This document shows positions 14,877-23,064 of a DNA stretch of 64,000 bases, one piece after another. The DNA is taken from the NCBI GenBank assembly GCA_021414305.1, contig JAIOOS010000020.1, positions 1-64,000 of the forward strand, given 5' to 3'. The notes beneath the pieces were generated by a model that ran no database searches, was not told the DNA's origin, and was given only the letters and a program-made list of their open reading frames with translations. The stretch comes from Burkholderiales bacterium (GTDB lineage: Bacteria; Pseudomonadota; Gammaproteobacteria; Burkholderiales; Burkholderiaceae_C). Positions within the stretch are counted from its first letter, which is position 1; each line of letters begins with the position of its first letter. The position numbers were made by a program, and so were the translations under genes.

Positions 14877-15793
14877 TGGATTCCTGGCCGCTGCTCGTCG
14901 CGGCGACGCTCAATTCGGGCACGGTGCTCGCGTTCGCCGCGCTCGGCCTGCTGATCAACGAGCGCGCCGGCATCGTCAACCTCGGCGCCGAGGGCATGAT
15001 GCTGGTCGCCGCGGTGGCCGGCTTCGCGACCGTGGTGCACACCGGCAACGACTGGCTCGGCTTCGGCGCCGGCGCGCTCGCCGGCGCGGTGATGGCGGCG
15101 GCGTTCGGCGTGCTCGTGATCTGGCTCAACACCAACCAGTACGCGACCGGGCTCGCCCTCAGCCTGTTCGGCGTCGGCTTCTCGGCCTTCGTCGGCATCC
15201 GCTACACGCAGGAAAAGCTCGGCGAACGGCCCAACTTCCAGATCCCGGGTCTCGCCGACGTGCCGTTCATCGGCCCGGCCCTCTTTCGCCAGCATCCGAT
15301 GGTCTACGTCGCGATCGCCCTCACCGTCGCGATCGCCTGGTTCCTCTACCGGTCGCGCGCCGGGCTGGTGCTGCGCGCTGTCGGCGAGTCACCGGAGTCG
15401 GCGCATGCGCTCGGCTACCCGGTGCGCCGGATCCGCTTCGCCGCGGTGCTGGTGGGCGGCGCGCTCTGCGGCATCTCCGGCGCCTACATCTCCACCGTCT
15501 ACACGCCGCTCTGGGTCGAAGGCATGGTTGCCGGCAAGGGCTGGATCGCGCTCGCCCTCACCACCTTCGCCACCTGGCGGCCGGCGCGGGTGCTGCTCGG
15601 CGCCTATCTCTTCGGCGGCGTGACCATGCTGCAGTTCCACATGCAGGGCGAGGGCGTGCAGGTGCCGAGCCAGTTCCTCACCATGCTGCCCTACCTTGCC
15701 ACCATCGTCGTCCTGGTCCTGATCTCGCGCAACGCCACCTTCATCCGCGTCAACATGCCGGCGTCGATCGGCAAGCCGTTCTTCCCAGGCTAG
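14873..15793 (+). CDS. BMP-type ABC transporter permease (YufQ-like)
   Basis: The second permease has 306 residues. It begins MMDSWPLLVAATLNSGTVLA and carries the NERAGIVNLGAEGMMLVAA block, ATGLALSLFGVGFSAFVGI and GKGWIALALTTFATWRP, all typical of the smaller partner in nucleoside BMP transporters. The start overlaps the stop of the first permease (ATGA). The longer upstream frame is a shadow. A 55-nt gap with a GGAG ribosome site leads to the binding protein gene. Confidence 0.92.
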   Translation: MMDSWPLLVAATLNSGTVLAFAALGLLINERAGIVNLGAEGMMLVAAVAGFATVVHTGNDWLGFGAGALAGAVMAAAFGVLVIWLNTNQYATGLALSLFGVGFSAFVGIRYTQEKLGERPNFQIPGLADVPFIGPALFRQHPMVYVAIALTVAIAWFLYRSRAGLVLRAVGESPESAHALGYPVRRIRFAAVLVGGALCGISGAYISTVYTPLWVEGMVAGKGWIALALTTFATWRPARVLLGAYLFGGVTMLQFHMQGEGVQVPSQFLTMLPYLATIVVLVLISRNATFIRVNMPASIGKPFFPG

Positions 15794-15848
15794 ATAATCC
15801 CCGCTTCGCCTTCCGGCGAGCGGCCTCTTCCCACCTTCTGGAGCCACC

Positions 15849-17024
15849 ATGACTCGACTTTCGAAACGGTCCTTCGTTCAACTCGCCGGCTTGAGCGCGA
15901 TCGCCGCGCTCGCGGCGATCGCGGGGTGCAGCAAGAAGGAAGAGCCGGCGCCGACTCCGGCCGCCTCGGCGCCGCCGGCCGCTTCGGCGCCTACTGCCGC
16001 TGCCAGCGGCCCGCTGAAGATCGCATTCGCCTACGTCGGCTCGGTCGGCGACGGCGGCTGGACCTTCGCCCACGACAACGCGAGGAAGGCGGTCGAGAAG
16101 CAGTTCGGCGACAAGGTCAAGACCTCGTTCGTCGAGAGCGTGCCCGAGGCGGCCGACGCCGAGCGCGTGTTCCGCGACATGGCCAGCCAGGGCAACAAGC
16201 TGATCTTCGGCACGACCTTCGGCTACATGGAGCCCATGCTCAAGGCCGCGGCCGACCTGAAGGACGTGAAGTTCGAGCATGCCACCGGCTACAAGCAGGC
16301 CGAGAACATGCGCACCTACGACAGCCGCACCTACGAAGGCGCATACATGGCCGGCATCATCGCCGGCGCCATGACCAAGACCAACACGATCGGCGTCGTC
16401 GGCTCGATCCCGATTCCCGAGGTGATCCGCAACATCAACAGCTTCACGATGGGCGCGCAGTCGGTCAACCCGAAGGTCAAGACCAAGGTGGTCTGGGTCA
16501 ACGAGTGGTTCAACCCGCCCAAGGAAACCGAAGCCGCGCAGTCGCTGCTCAACGGCGGCGCCGACGTGCTGATGCAGAACACCGATTCGTCGGCGGTGCT
16601 GCAGACCGCGGGCAAGGCCGGCAAGTACGCCTTCGGCTGGGACAGCGACATGACCGCCTACGCGCCGAACGCGCACCTCGCTTCGGCGGTCATCAACTGG
16701 GCGCCGTACTACATCAAGGCCACCCAGGACGCGCTCGACGGCAAGTGGAAGGGCGGCACCGGCGTCTGGTGGGGCGTCAAGGAAGGGGCGATCGACATCG
16801 TCTCGATCTCCGACAAGGTGCCCGCCGACATCAAGACCAAGGTCGAGACCGTCAAGGCCGGGTTGAAGGACGGCAGCTTCGTGATCTGGAAGGGCCCGAT
16901 CACCGGCAACGACGACAAGGAAGTGCTCGCCGCCGGCACCAACGCCGACGACAAGTTCATGGGCGGCATCAACTTCTTCGTCAAGGGCGTCGAGGGCAAG
17001 GTGCCGGGCGGCGAGAAGAAGTAG
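15849..17024 (+). CDS. BMP family ABC transporter substrate-binding lipoprotein
   Basis: The 391-residue protein has a lipoprotein signal with Cys27 (LAAIAGC), an Ala/Pro/Ser-rich linker to about residue 55, and a BMP/Med domain: KIAFAYVGSVGDGGWTFAHD, LIFGTTFGYMEPM, TYEGAYMAGIIAGAMTKTN, GADVLMQNTDSSAVLQ and KGGTGVWWGVKEGAI. BMP proteins bind nucleosides or purines. With guanine and adenine deaminases and xanthine dehydrogenase around it, purine base or nucleoside uptake is the best inference. ATG 15849 is preceded by GGAG. Confidence 0.93.
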   Translation: MTRLSKRSFVQLAGLSAIAALAAIAGCSKKEEPAPTPAASAPPAASAPTAAASGPLKIAFAYVGSVGDGGWTFAHDNARKAVEKQFGDKVKTSFVESVPEAADAERVFRDMASQGNKLIFGTTFGYMEPMLKAAADLKDVKFEHATGYKQAENMRTYDSRTYEGAYMAGIIAGAMTKTNTIGVVGSIPIPEVIRNINSFTMGAQSVNPKVKTKVVWVNEWFNPPKETEAAQSLLNGGADVLMQNTDSSAVLQTAGKAGKYAFGWDSDMTAYAPNAHLASAVINWAPYYIKATQDALDGKWKGGTGVWWGVKEGAIDIVSISDKVPADIKTKVETVKAGLKDGSFVIWKGPITGNDDKEVLAAGTNADDKFMGGINFFVKGVEGKVPGGEKK

Positions 17025-17035
17025 GCAAGGCGACG

Positions 17036-18076
17036 ATGGACTTCGGCGCAATAGCGCGCGAGCGGCTCCCCGAGCTGCTCCGCGCGATGCCGAAGGCCGA
17101 GCTGCACATCCACATCGAGGGCTCGCTCGAGCCCGAGCTGATCTTCGAGCTGGCGCGGAAGAACGGGGTCGCGCTCGCCTACCCGGGCGTCGAGGCGCTG
17201 CGCGCGGCCTACGCGTTCACCGACCTGCAGAGCTTCCTCGACATCTACTACGCGGGCGCGAGCGTGCTGCTGCACGAGAGCGACTTCGAGGCGATGGCGA
17301 TGGCGTACTTTCGCCGCGCCGCCGCCGACAACGTCGTTCGCGCCGAGCTGTTCTTCGACCCGCAGACGCACACCGCGCGCGGCGTGGCCATGGCCGACGT
17401 GATCCGCGGCCTGGCGAGCGCGTGCGAGCGCGCCCAACGCGAGCTCGGCGTCTCGAGCGCCCTGATCCTCTGCTTCCTCCGCCACCTGAGCGAGGAGGAG
17501 GCGCTGCAGACGCTGCACGACGCCTTGCCGTATCGCGAGCACTTCATCGGCGTCGGACTCGACAGCAGCGAACGCGGCCATCCGCCCGAGAAGTTCGCCC
17601 GGGTCTTCGCCGAGGCGAAACGGCTGGGCCTGCACCGCGTCGCCCACGCCGGCGAAGAAGGGCCGCCGGCCTACATCACGAGCGCCCTCGACGTGCTGAA
17701 GGTCGAGCGCATCGATCACGGCGTGCGCTGCCTGGAAGACCCGGCGCTGGTCCGCCGGCTCGCCGCGGAGCGCGTGCCGCTCACTGTCTGCCCGCTCTCG
17801 AACATCAAGCTCTGCGTTTACCCGGAGATGGCGGGGCACGGCCTGCCGGCGCTGCTCGCCGCGGGCCTGTGCGCGACGATCAATTCCGACGATCCGGCCT
17901 ACTTCGGCGGCTACATGAACGCCAACTTCCTGGCCGCGTTCGCCGCCCTGCCGCAGCTCGGCGCGGCCGAGGCCTACGCGCTGGCCAGGAACAGCTTCGA
18001 AGCCAGCTTCGTCGACGCCTCCGCCCGGGCAGCAATGACCGTACGACTCGACCAGGTGTTCGCCCGCTTCGCCTGA
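17036..18076 (+). CDS. Adenine deaminase (adenosine-deaminase-like type)
   Basis: The 346-residue zinc enzyme belongs to the ADAL/adenine deaminase branch of the adenosine deaminase family. Motifs are PKAELHIHIEGSLEPEL (metal HxH near residue 23), FFDPQTHTARG, VGLDSSERGHPPEKF, VAHAGEEGPP, VERIDHGVRCLED and NSDDPAYFGGY. The FFDPQTHT and LDSSE-GHPP stretches are characteristic of bacterial adenine deaminases such as Pseudomonas PA0148, so adenine to hypoxanthine is more likely than adenosine to inosine. It follows the BMP gene by 11 nt and closes the purine operon. Confidence 0.9.
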   Translation: MDFGAIARERLPELLRAMPKAELHIHIEGSLEPELIFELARKNGVALAYPGVEALRAAYAFTDLQSFLDIYYAGASVLLHESDFEAMAMAYFRRAAADNVVRAELFFDPQTHTARGVAMADVIRGLASACERAQRELGVSSALILCFLRHLSEEEALQTLHDALPYREHFIGVGLDSSERGHPPEKFARVFAEAKRLGLHRVAHAGEEGPPAYITSALDVLKVERIDHGVRCLEDPALVRRLAAERVPLTVCPLSNIKLCVYPEMAGHGLPALLAAGLCATINSDDPAYFGGYMNANFLAAFAALPQLGAAEAYALARNSFEASFVDASARAAMTVRLDQVFARFA

Positions 18077-18142
18077 GCGCGGCGAGAATGCCCCGGGCCC
18101 TTTCGGCCCGACTCCGGCGCTTCGCCGCCGCACCTGCCGCCG

Positions 18143-18907
18143 ATGCTCGAACTCCTGACCGACCCGCAAGCCTGGATCGCCCTGCTCACGCTCACCGCGC
18201 TCGAGCTGGTGCTGGGCATCGACAACATCATCTTCATCTCGATCCTGGTCGACAAGCTGCCACCGGAGCAGCAGAGGAAGGCGCGGCAGATCGGCCTGTT
18301 CCTGGCGATGTTCATGCGCGTCGGGCTGCTGCTCATGCTCTCGTGGATCATCGGCATGACCGCGCCGCTGTTCACCGTCAGCATGGTGAACCAGGAGATC
18401 TCGGGCCGCGACCTGGTGCTGATCGGCGGCGGCCTGTTCCTGCTCTGGAAGAGCACCGCCGAGATCCACCAGTCGCTCGAGGGCGCCGAGGGCGAGACCG
18501 CTTCCGCCGTCAAGGCGGGCTTCGCCGCGGTGATCCTGCAGGTCATCGTCATCGACATCGTGTTCTCGCTCGACTCGATCATCACCGCCGTCGGCATGGT
18601 CGACGAGGTCGCGGTGATGATCGCCGCGGTCGTGATCTCGGTCGCCCTGATGATGGCCTTCGCCGGCGCGATCGGCCGCTTCGTCAGCGCGCACCCGACG
18701 ATCAAGATGCTGGCCCTGTCCTTCCTGGTGGTGGTGGGTGTCGTCCTCATCGCCGAGGGCTTCGGCCAGCACGTGCCCAAGGGCTACATCTACTTCGCGA
18801 TGGCGTTCTCGGTCGGCGTCGAGATGCTCAACATCACCATGCGCAAGCGCTCGAAGAAGCCGGCCCGGCTCAAGTCGGCCTATGCCGACGAGACGCCGTC
18901 GACCTGA
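18143..18907 (+). CDS. TerC family integral membrane protein
   Basis: The 254-residue protein has about seven hydrophobic helices and the TerC core: ALELVLGIDNIIFISILVDK, FSLDSIITAVGM with its paired acidic residues, and the late GYIYFAMAFSVGVEMLNI. TerC relatives take part in tellurite resistance and, better established, manganese export or supply of metal to exported proteins. The acidic residues inside helices fit metal transport. It stands alone, separated from the purine operon by 66 nt that hold a small GC hairpin. Confidence 0.9.
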   Translation: MLELLTDPQAWIALLTLTALELVLGIDNIIFISILVDKLPPEQQRKARQIGLFLAMFMRVGLLLMLSWIIGMTAPLFTVSMVNQEISGRDLVLIGGGLFLLWKSTAEIHQSLEGAEGETASAVKAGFAAVILQVIVIDIVFSLDSIITAVGMVDEVAVMIAAVVISVALMMAFAGAIGRFVSAHPTIKMLALSFLVVVGVVLIAEGFGQHVPKGYIYFAMAFSVGVEMLNITMRKRSKKPARLKSAYADETPST

Positions 18908-18939
18908 TCGCCGGGCCGCGTTTTCCCCGGAGGAAGTCC

Positions 18940-19572
18940 ATGACCGCCAGCCGCAGGGTCGTCTTCTATCACTCGCCGCAGTCGCGCTCGGCGGGCACGC
19001 TGTTCCTGCTCGAGGAGCTCGGCGCCGATTACGAGCTCCGGCCGCTGAACCTGCAGAAGAACGAGTCGCGCTCGAGCGAGTACCTCGGCGTCAACCCGAT
19101 GGGCAAGGTGCCGGCGATCGTTCACGAGGGCGCGCTCGTCACCGAGCAGGGCGCGGTCTACACCTACCTCGCCGACCTCTATCCGGAGGCGGGCATCACG
19201 CCGGCGATCGGCGACCCGCTGCGCGGGCCCTACCTGCGCTGGATGTTCTTCTACAACGCCTCGTTCGAGCCGGCGCTGATCGACAAGTCGATGAAGCGCG
19301 AGCCCGCGCCGCCCTCGACCTCGCCCTACGGCGACTACGACACGGTGATGAAGACCCTGAACGACCAGCTCGGCGACGGCCCGTACCTGCTCGGCGATCG
19401 CTTCACCGCGGCCGATGCGCTCTGGGGCACGGCGCTGCGCTGGACGACGATGTTCAAGCTCGTCCCCGAGACGCCCGCGATCAAGGCCTACATCGAGCGC
19501 GTGACCACCCGGCCCGCGGCGCTGCGGGCGGCGAAGATCGACGCCGACATCCTCGCCGCGCGCGAGAAGTAG
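18940..19572 (+). CDS. Glutathione S-transferase family protein
   Basis: The 210-residue protein has an N-terminal thioredoxin-like GST domain (FYHSPQSRSAGTLFLLEELG; NPMGKVPAIVHEGALVTEQG with the cis-Pro and Glu-Gln glutathione contacts) and an all-helical C-terminal domain (YLLGDRFTAADALWGTAL). A clear AGGAAG ribosome site precedes ATG 18940. The substrate cannot be inferred. No frameshift or truncation. Confidence 0.92.
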   Translation: MTASRRVVFYHSPQSRSAGTLFLLEELGADYELRPLNLQKNESRSSEYLGVNPMGKVPAIVHEGALVTEQGAVYTYLADLYPEAGITPAIGDPLRGPYLRWMFFYNASFEPALIDKSMKREPAPPSTSPYGDYDTVMKTLNDQLGDGPYLLGDRFTAADALWGTALRWTTMFKLVPETPAIKAYIERVTTRPAALRAAKIDADILAAREK

Positions 19573-19721
19573 CGCTTTCTCCTTTCGCCTCGCTTCACGC
19601 CGTTTGTGTAGTTTTGTGAAGCTAGGAAAACTTTCGCCATTTCGGGCGACCTGAGGTCGACCCTGTCGTCGCGCCGCGTTCGGCGGCGTTAGCCATGTCA
19701 CAGGCTCGGAGGAGAGTTGGC

Positions 19722-20636
19722 ATGGCGTGCGTGAGCCGGTGGATGGTCGGCGTGTTCGCGGCGTTGTTGTTCGGCATCGCCCCGCCTCCGGCGGCGGCGC
19801 AGTCAGGCCGCTCCGCTGCGCTGCGCGTCGACGCCTTCGACGTCGAGCAGGTGGCCAGCCTCGCACCCGGCACCGCGCTTTTCTTCAGCGTCTTCGCCAC
19901 GCCCGGCGCCGCGGCGACGGTGATGGTCGACGGCGTGCGTCGCCTGGTCGAGTTGCGCGAGGTCCAGCCCGGCGTCTACGAAGGCTCGCTCGTCATCGAC
20001 GCCGCCGACCGGATGCGACCGGAAAGCGCCGCCGTCGCCACCGTCTGGCGCGACGGCGCGGTGGCCAGGGCCACGCTCGAGGAATCGCTGCTGCTCGACG
20101 GCGCGTCGCCGCTCCATGCCTCTGCGCTGCCGTCGGCACCCGCCGTGACGTCGTCGCCCGTGCCGATCACGATGCCTTCCCCGCCGATGGCGGTGCCATC
20201 GCCCGCGGCCGCCTTTCCGTCGTCGCGCCCGGTCCCGCCTTCGTATGCGCAGGCCGCGCCGGAGCCGCGGCCCGTGCCGCCCGTCCGCCTCGCCGCGTGC
20301 AACGACTGCGCGGTGGTCGAGGCCATCCGCGCGGTCGAGGTGCCGAGCGGTCCCGCCGCCCTCGGCGCGATCGCCGGCGGCATTGCCGGCGCGGTGTTCG
20401 GCGACAAGATCGGCAAGGAGCACGAGCGCCACGTGACGCGCGTGCTCGGCGCCATCGGCGGCGCCCTCGTCGGCCACCAGATCGAGCGCAGCGCCCGCAC
20501 CCGCTACGACGCCTCGCTGCGCCTGCCGAACGGCGCGCTGCAGGTGCGTCGATATGCCTCGCCGCCGCCGTTCCACGTCGGCGAGACGATCCGCCTCGAA
20601 GCCGCCGGTCCGGCGGAGAGCGCGCGCTCGTTCTGA
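19722..20636 (+). CDS. Exported glycine-zipper protein at the head of the SEDS/kinase cluster
   Basis: The protein has 304 residues from ATG 19722, which has a GGAGGAG ribosome site; an in-frame ATG at 19695 lacks one. It has a signal peptide (WMVGVFAALLFGIAPPPAAA), an Ig-like N-terminal domain (about 35-130), a Pro/Ala/Ser-rich middle, and a glycine zipper near 213-255 (GAIAGGIAGAVFGDKIG and VLGAIGGALVGHQIE) as in 17-kDa/SlyB-like outer-membrane proteins. It starts the run of same-strand genes that leads to the cell-wall synthase and kinase. A role in envelope anchoring is inferred from domains only. Confidence 0.75.
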   Translation: MACVSRWMVGVFAALLFGIAPPPAAAQSGRSAALRVDAFDVEQVASLAPGTALFFSVFATPGAAATVMVDGVRRLVELREVQPGVYEGSLVIDAADRMRPESAAVATVWRDGAVARATLEESLLLDGASPLHASALPSAPAVTSSPVPITMPSPPMAVPSPAAAFPSSRPVPPSYAQAAPEPRPVPPVRLAACNDCAVVEAIRAVEVPSGPAALGAIAGGIAGAVFGDKIGKEHERHVTRVLGAIGGALVGHQIERSARTRYDASLRLPNGALQVRRYASPPPFHVGETIRLEAAGPAESARSF

Positions 20637-20676
20637 GCGCGGGCGCGCCTTTCAGCCGCCGAGCCCGCTCCAGGTG

Positions 20677-23064
20677 ATGCACGCCGCCACCCTGGCGAGT
20701 CCGGTCCGGGCGACCCCGCGCCGGTTCTCCGGCGTGCCCGCGTGGCTGGAGGCGCTGGCCGTCGCCGGCGCGATCGCACTCTTGTTGCCGGCCTTCGCGC
20801 AGGTGGCCGAATTCGGCGCCGGCCGCGACCGTCGTTTCGCCGAGGCCGGGTTCCGGATCGAGGGCCTGCCCCCGTCGCTCCTGCCCGCGCTCTGCCGCGA
20901 GCAGGCCGCGCTTGCCGACGCGGCGGTGAGCGAGCGCCTCTGCCCCGGTCCCGGGGCTCGCCTCGCGAGCCGGGCCGAGGGCGCGCGGCAGTCGGTGGCG
21001 ATGGTCGACGCGCTGGCGCGCGCCAGCCAGGCCTTCGTCGCGCCGCTGAACGAGGCCAGCGAGCGGCTGGCGACCTTGCGCCTGCAACAGCGCGAAGGCG
21101 GCGACCTGCGCGCCCTCGCCGACGCCACCGCGGCGATCGAGGCCGACCTGCAGCCCTTCGTCGAGCGCTTCCAGCTCGACGGCGCCGGCATCGCCGGCCC
21201 GCGACCGCTCGCCTGCGCGGCGCGCTGGGCCGAGGCCGCGCTCGCCGGCCCTGGCGCTTCTGCCGATGCCGCCACGGCGCGCGGCAACGGCCTGCTGCTG
21301 CTCGCTGCCGCGCTCGACGGCCGGCACGAAGTCGAAGCCCTCGCCGGCGCGGCGCCGCTGCCGGCAACGGTCGCAAGCGCCTCCCCTTGCGCGACCAGCC
21401 CGGCCGCGACGCTGGCCGCGACCTCGGCGCTGATGGCCGACGCGCGCCAGTCGGCCGTGCGGGCGCGCAAGAACGAGGCGATGCGCGAGCTCCTGACCCA
21501 CGCCGGCTGGCAATGGGCCGGCGCGATGGGACTCGGCTACCTGCTGATGCTGGCCAGCCGCAGGCGCATGGCCCCGGTTCTCGGCGTGGCGCTCACGCTC
21601 GCGACCTGGGCCGCGGCCGCGTGGGCGGCGCGCGTGCCCTGGCCGTTCGCGGGCGGCCGCGGCTTCGATCCCGGCCGGGTCGACCTGCCCTGGGACAGCC
21701 GACCGGCGACCTGGGTGCTCGTCCTGGCCGGCGCATCGGTCGCCCTGACCCTGGCCGGCCTCTTGCTCAAGCGTGATCCCACCCTCGACGCCGCCGCGCC
21801 GGCGCAGGCGATGAGCTCGCGCATCGGCTTCGCCGGGCTGGTGCTCGCCACCGGGCTCGGCTGGCTGCTGCTGCTCGATCTCTCGGCGCACGCGCATCGA
21901 ACCAATCGCTATCTCGCGCTCTACCACCAGGGCCATCTCTGGCTCGGCATGCTGGTGTTCACGACCATGCTGTTCCTGCGCCGGCCGCTCGCGCACGGCC
22001 TGGCCTGGAGCCTCTCGATCGCCGGCGAGGCGGCGCGCGCCGCGACCCGCCGCCTCGGTGTCGCCGGCGCGGGCGCGGCGCTCGCGCTGTTCGCGGCGGC
22101 AGCGGTGCTCGCGTTCGGCTTCGCCTTCGCCAACCTGCGTCAGCTCACCTCGGAGCTCGGCCGCATCTGGCTGATCGTCGGCGCTGCCTGGTTCTTCTTT
22201 CTGCGCGCGAGTCCGCTGGCCGAGCGGCTGGCGCGCGCGGGTCCGGCCGGCATCGCCTTCTGGCGCTACGTCTGGCCGCTGGCGCTCGTCGTCGGCGTGC
22301 TGATCGGGGCGATGGTGCTGACCCGCGACATGGGGCCGCTGCTGATCGCCGGCTACGCCTCGGGCGCCTTCCTCGCCGCCTCGCTGGCGATGTGGTGGCA
22401 CCTGCGCAGCGGCCAGCGCTGGACCGCGTTCGTCCTCGCGGTCGGCCTGTTCGCGCTCTGGATCGGCGCCGTCACCTGGGCGCTGTTCGCGCTCGGCTCG
22501 GTCGACGGCGTCGCTGCCGAGCGCCTCGAGAGCCTGGCTGCGCCGTTCGCCTCGGGCAACGACCAGCTCGCGCTCGTCACCTGGTTCCAGCGCGCGGCGC
22601 CGGCGCAGGGCTTCGGCCTCGGCGCGGCGCCTTGGTGCGGCTACGCCGTCGCCGGGCACTGCGGCGGCGTGCCGGCGCAGATCCACAGCGACTACACCTT
22701 CACCGCGATCGTCGGCGTGTTCGGCCGCGCCGCGGCATGGACCGCTGCGCTGGCCTGCGCGCTCTGGCTGCATCGCCTGATCCGCCATCACGGCCGGGTC
22801 ACGCGCGGCGAGCCGCGGCTGGTGGCGCGCGCCGGCCAGCTCGCGCACGACGGCCAGGCGCTGCTGAGCTGGATCGCGGTCGCCTGGGTCGTGCTCGCCC
22901 TTTGCCAGCTCGCGGTCACCGTTGCCGGCAACCTGGCGGTGCTGCCGCTCACCGGCGTGACCTTTCCCTTCGTCAGCTTCGGCATGACCTCCCTGCTCGT
23001 CAACCTGGCGTTCCTTGCGCTCGCCATCCACCTCGACCTTCCTGCCAGGGCCCGCGATGGCTGA
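20677..23064 (+). CDS. SEDS-family (RodA/FtsW/SpoVE) protein with large N-terminal extra domain
   Basis: SEDS proteins polymerise peptidoglycan glycan strands together with a class B PBP. The C-terminal half of this 795-residue protein has the SEDS core: about ten helices, TRDMGPLLI, QGFGLGAAPW, the loop IHSDYTFTAIVGVFG containing the conserved catalytic-type Asp, and GVTFPFVSFGMTSLL. Residues 1-260 are unusual: one helix near 25-45, then about 200 mostly soluble residues, before the core begins around 275. Normal SEDS proteins have about 370-420 residues. The start at ATG 20677 is favoured because upstream sequence overlaps the previous gene. It overlaps the PBP gene by 8 nt. Confidence 0.88.
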   Translation: MHAATLASPVRATPRRFSGVPAWLEALAVAGAIALLLPAFAQVAEFGAGRDRRFAEAGFRIEGLPPSLLPALCREQAALADAAVSERLCPGPGARLASRAEGARQSVAMVDALARASQAFVAPLNEASERLATLRLQQREGGDLRALADATAAIEADLQPFVERFQLDGAGIAGPRPLACAARWAEAALAGPGASADAATARGNGLLLLAAALDGRHEVEALAGAAPLPATVASASPCATSPAATLAATSALMADARQSAVRARKNEAMRELLTHAGWQWAGAMGLGYLLMLASRRRMAPVLGVALTLATWAAAAWAARVPWPFAGGRGFDPGRVDLPWDSRPATWVLVLAGASVALTLAGLLLKRDPTLDAAAPAQAMSSRIGFAGLVLATGLGWLLLLDLSAHAHRTNRYLALYHQGHLWLGMLVFTTMLFLRRPLAHGLAWSLSIAGEAARAATRRLGVAGAGAALALFAAAAVLAFGFAFANLRQLTSELGRIWLIVGAAWFFFLRASPLAERLARAGPAGIAFWRYVWPLALVVGVLIGAMVLTRDMGPLLIAGYASGAFLAASLAMWWHLRSGQRWTAFVLAVGLFALWIGAVTWALFALGSVDGVAAERLESLAAPFASGNDQLALVTWFQRAAPAQGFGLGAAPWCGYAVAGHCGGVPAQIHSDYTFTAIVGVFGRAAAWTAALACALWLHRLIRHHGRVTRGEPRLVARAGQLAHDGQALLSWIAVAWVVLALCQLAVTVAGNLAVLPLTGVTFPFVSFGMTSLLVNLAFLALAIHLDLPARARDG

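Noticed and set aside
18094..18110. CGGGCC/GGCCCG hairpin as rho-independent terminator after the adenine deaminase gene
   Set aside because: The stem is short and not followed by a T-run, so termination cannot be supported.
20167..23031. 954-codon minus-strand open frame
   Set aside because: It is antisense to the SEDS gene and made of Arg/Gly/Ala-rich low-complexity sequence typical of high-GC shadow frames, with no recognisable domain.
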